Source of the DNA: Platanthera guangdongensis | Lineage: Eukaryota > Streptophyta > Magnoliopsida > Asparagales > Orchidaceae | Direction: 5' to 3' | DNA length: 64,000 bases | Assembly: GCA_039583875.1 (NCBI GenBank) | Contig: CM077164.1 | Span: 64,945,628-65,009,627 of the forward strand | Shown: one piece after another, positions 63,736-64,000 of the stretch | How the letters are laid out: every line of letters begins with the position of its first letter | Numbering within the stretch: the first letter of the stretch is position 1 | Notes under the pieces: generated by a model | Database searches by the model: none | What the model was told of the DNA's origin: nothing | Seen by the model: the letters and a program-made list of their open reading frames with translations, nothing else | Program-made: the position numbers and the translations under genes

Positions 63736-64000
63736 CTGGGACTCACTTCGGCGAGCTGGCACCAGGTCGGAGAGGGCGGCTCGCCATTGAGCGAGGTCGT
63801 CTCGCCTAACCTAAATTTTATTGATGGGTTCGCCCTGTCCTGGTTGGGTACAAACATGGCTGGGGATCGCCAAATTGGGGTTGTACAGCTTTAAATCGAG
63901 TTTTCGCTTAACTTGTAATAGAAACCAATGAATGGTCATAACAAGCACAAATCTTTTGATAAGTCTTACAATTTAACCAATATTAGAATCACGTGCATCA
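63736..64000. other. Flanking sequence of unknown nature
   Basis: A CGAGCTGGC/GGCTCGCC-rich start and an AT-rich end. No gene or known repeat is recognised. Confidence 0.4.

Overview
The window is plant nuclear DNA, almost certainly from an angiosperm with a repeat-rich genome. The species cannot be named from the sequence. Nearly everything recognisable is LTR retrotransposon: Ty1/copia (a Sirevirus-type element, a second Sirevirus-like insertion and another copia lineage), Ty3/gypsy chromoviruses, Ty3/gypsy Tat-like remnants, and short gag-only gypsy elements of the TR-GAG type. I see no convincing host gene, rRNA, tRNA gene or CRISPR array. The only other protein-coding remnant is a broken multi-exon gene resembling the plant 'putative gypsy type transposon' family (PF04195-like) at 30.0-32.0 kb.

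Left half (1-29.7 kb). A decayed chromovirus pol and its 3' LTR (1-4146) abut an ~80-bp minisatellite. That minisatellite is split into pieces at 4147, 17420, 28653 and 29477 by later insertions. The first is a 13.1-kb Sirevirus-type element on the minus strand (4338-17419; TSD CCGCG), with gag, pol and an extra downstream ORF. The second is a TR-GAG element (17483-28652) whose interior has been tandemly duplicated (5,388 bp) through a 7-bp microhomology. The third is a cluster of three short repeats carrying a tRNA B-box-like motif (28796-29476).

Middle (29.7-48.3 kb). This holds the PF04195-like pseudogene, GC-rich repeats, two decayed Tat-like gag regions (34.7 and 37.0 kb), several tandem arrays (36.4, 39.5 and 42.7 kb), and a 5'-truncated copia element with dead pol and one LTR (43.66-48.28 kb).

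Right half (48.3-64 kb). This is a three-level nest. A second decayed chromovirus pol runs into its 3' LTR (51105-53151, continuing at 63712-63735). That LTR is interrupted by a rearranged Sirevirus-like insertion (53152-63706, perfect TSD TATGT), which is itself interrupted by a complete minus-strand TR-GAG element (55175-61468, perfect TSD TTAGG). The right end of the Sirevirus-like insertion is a 514-bp near-perfect palindrome made of two inverted copies of the first 257 bp of its LTR, ending exactly at the LTR terminus and the TSD.

Functional logic. The TR-GAG elements encode only a capsid/nucleocapsid-type Gag. They share PBS type, a hairpin-plus-polypurine tract and LTR features with the chromoviruses, so they probably depend on chromovirus pol in trans. 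A striking common theme is that LTRs of several unrelated families carry dense arrays of short CpG-rich palindromes, each family with its own motif. All coordinates and comparisons were read by eye; family names rest on recognised motifs, not on database searches.
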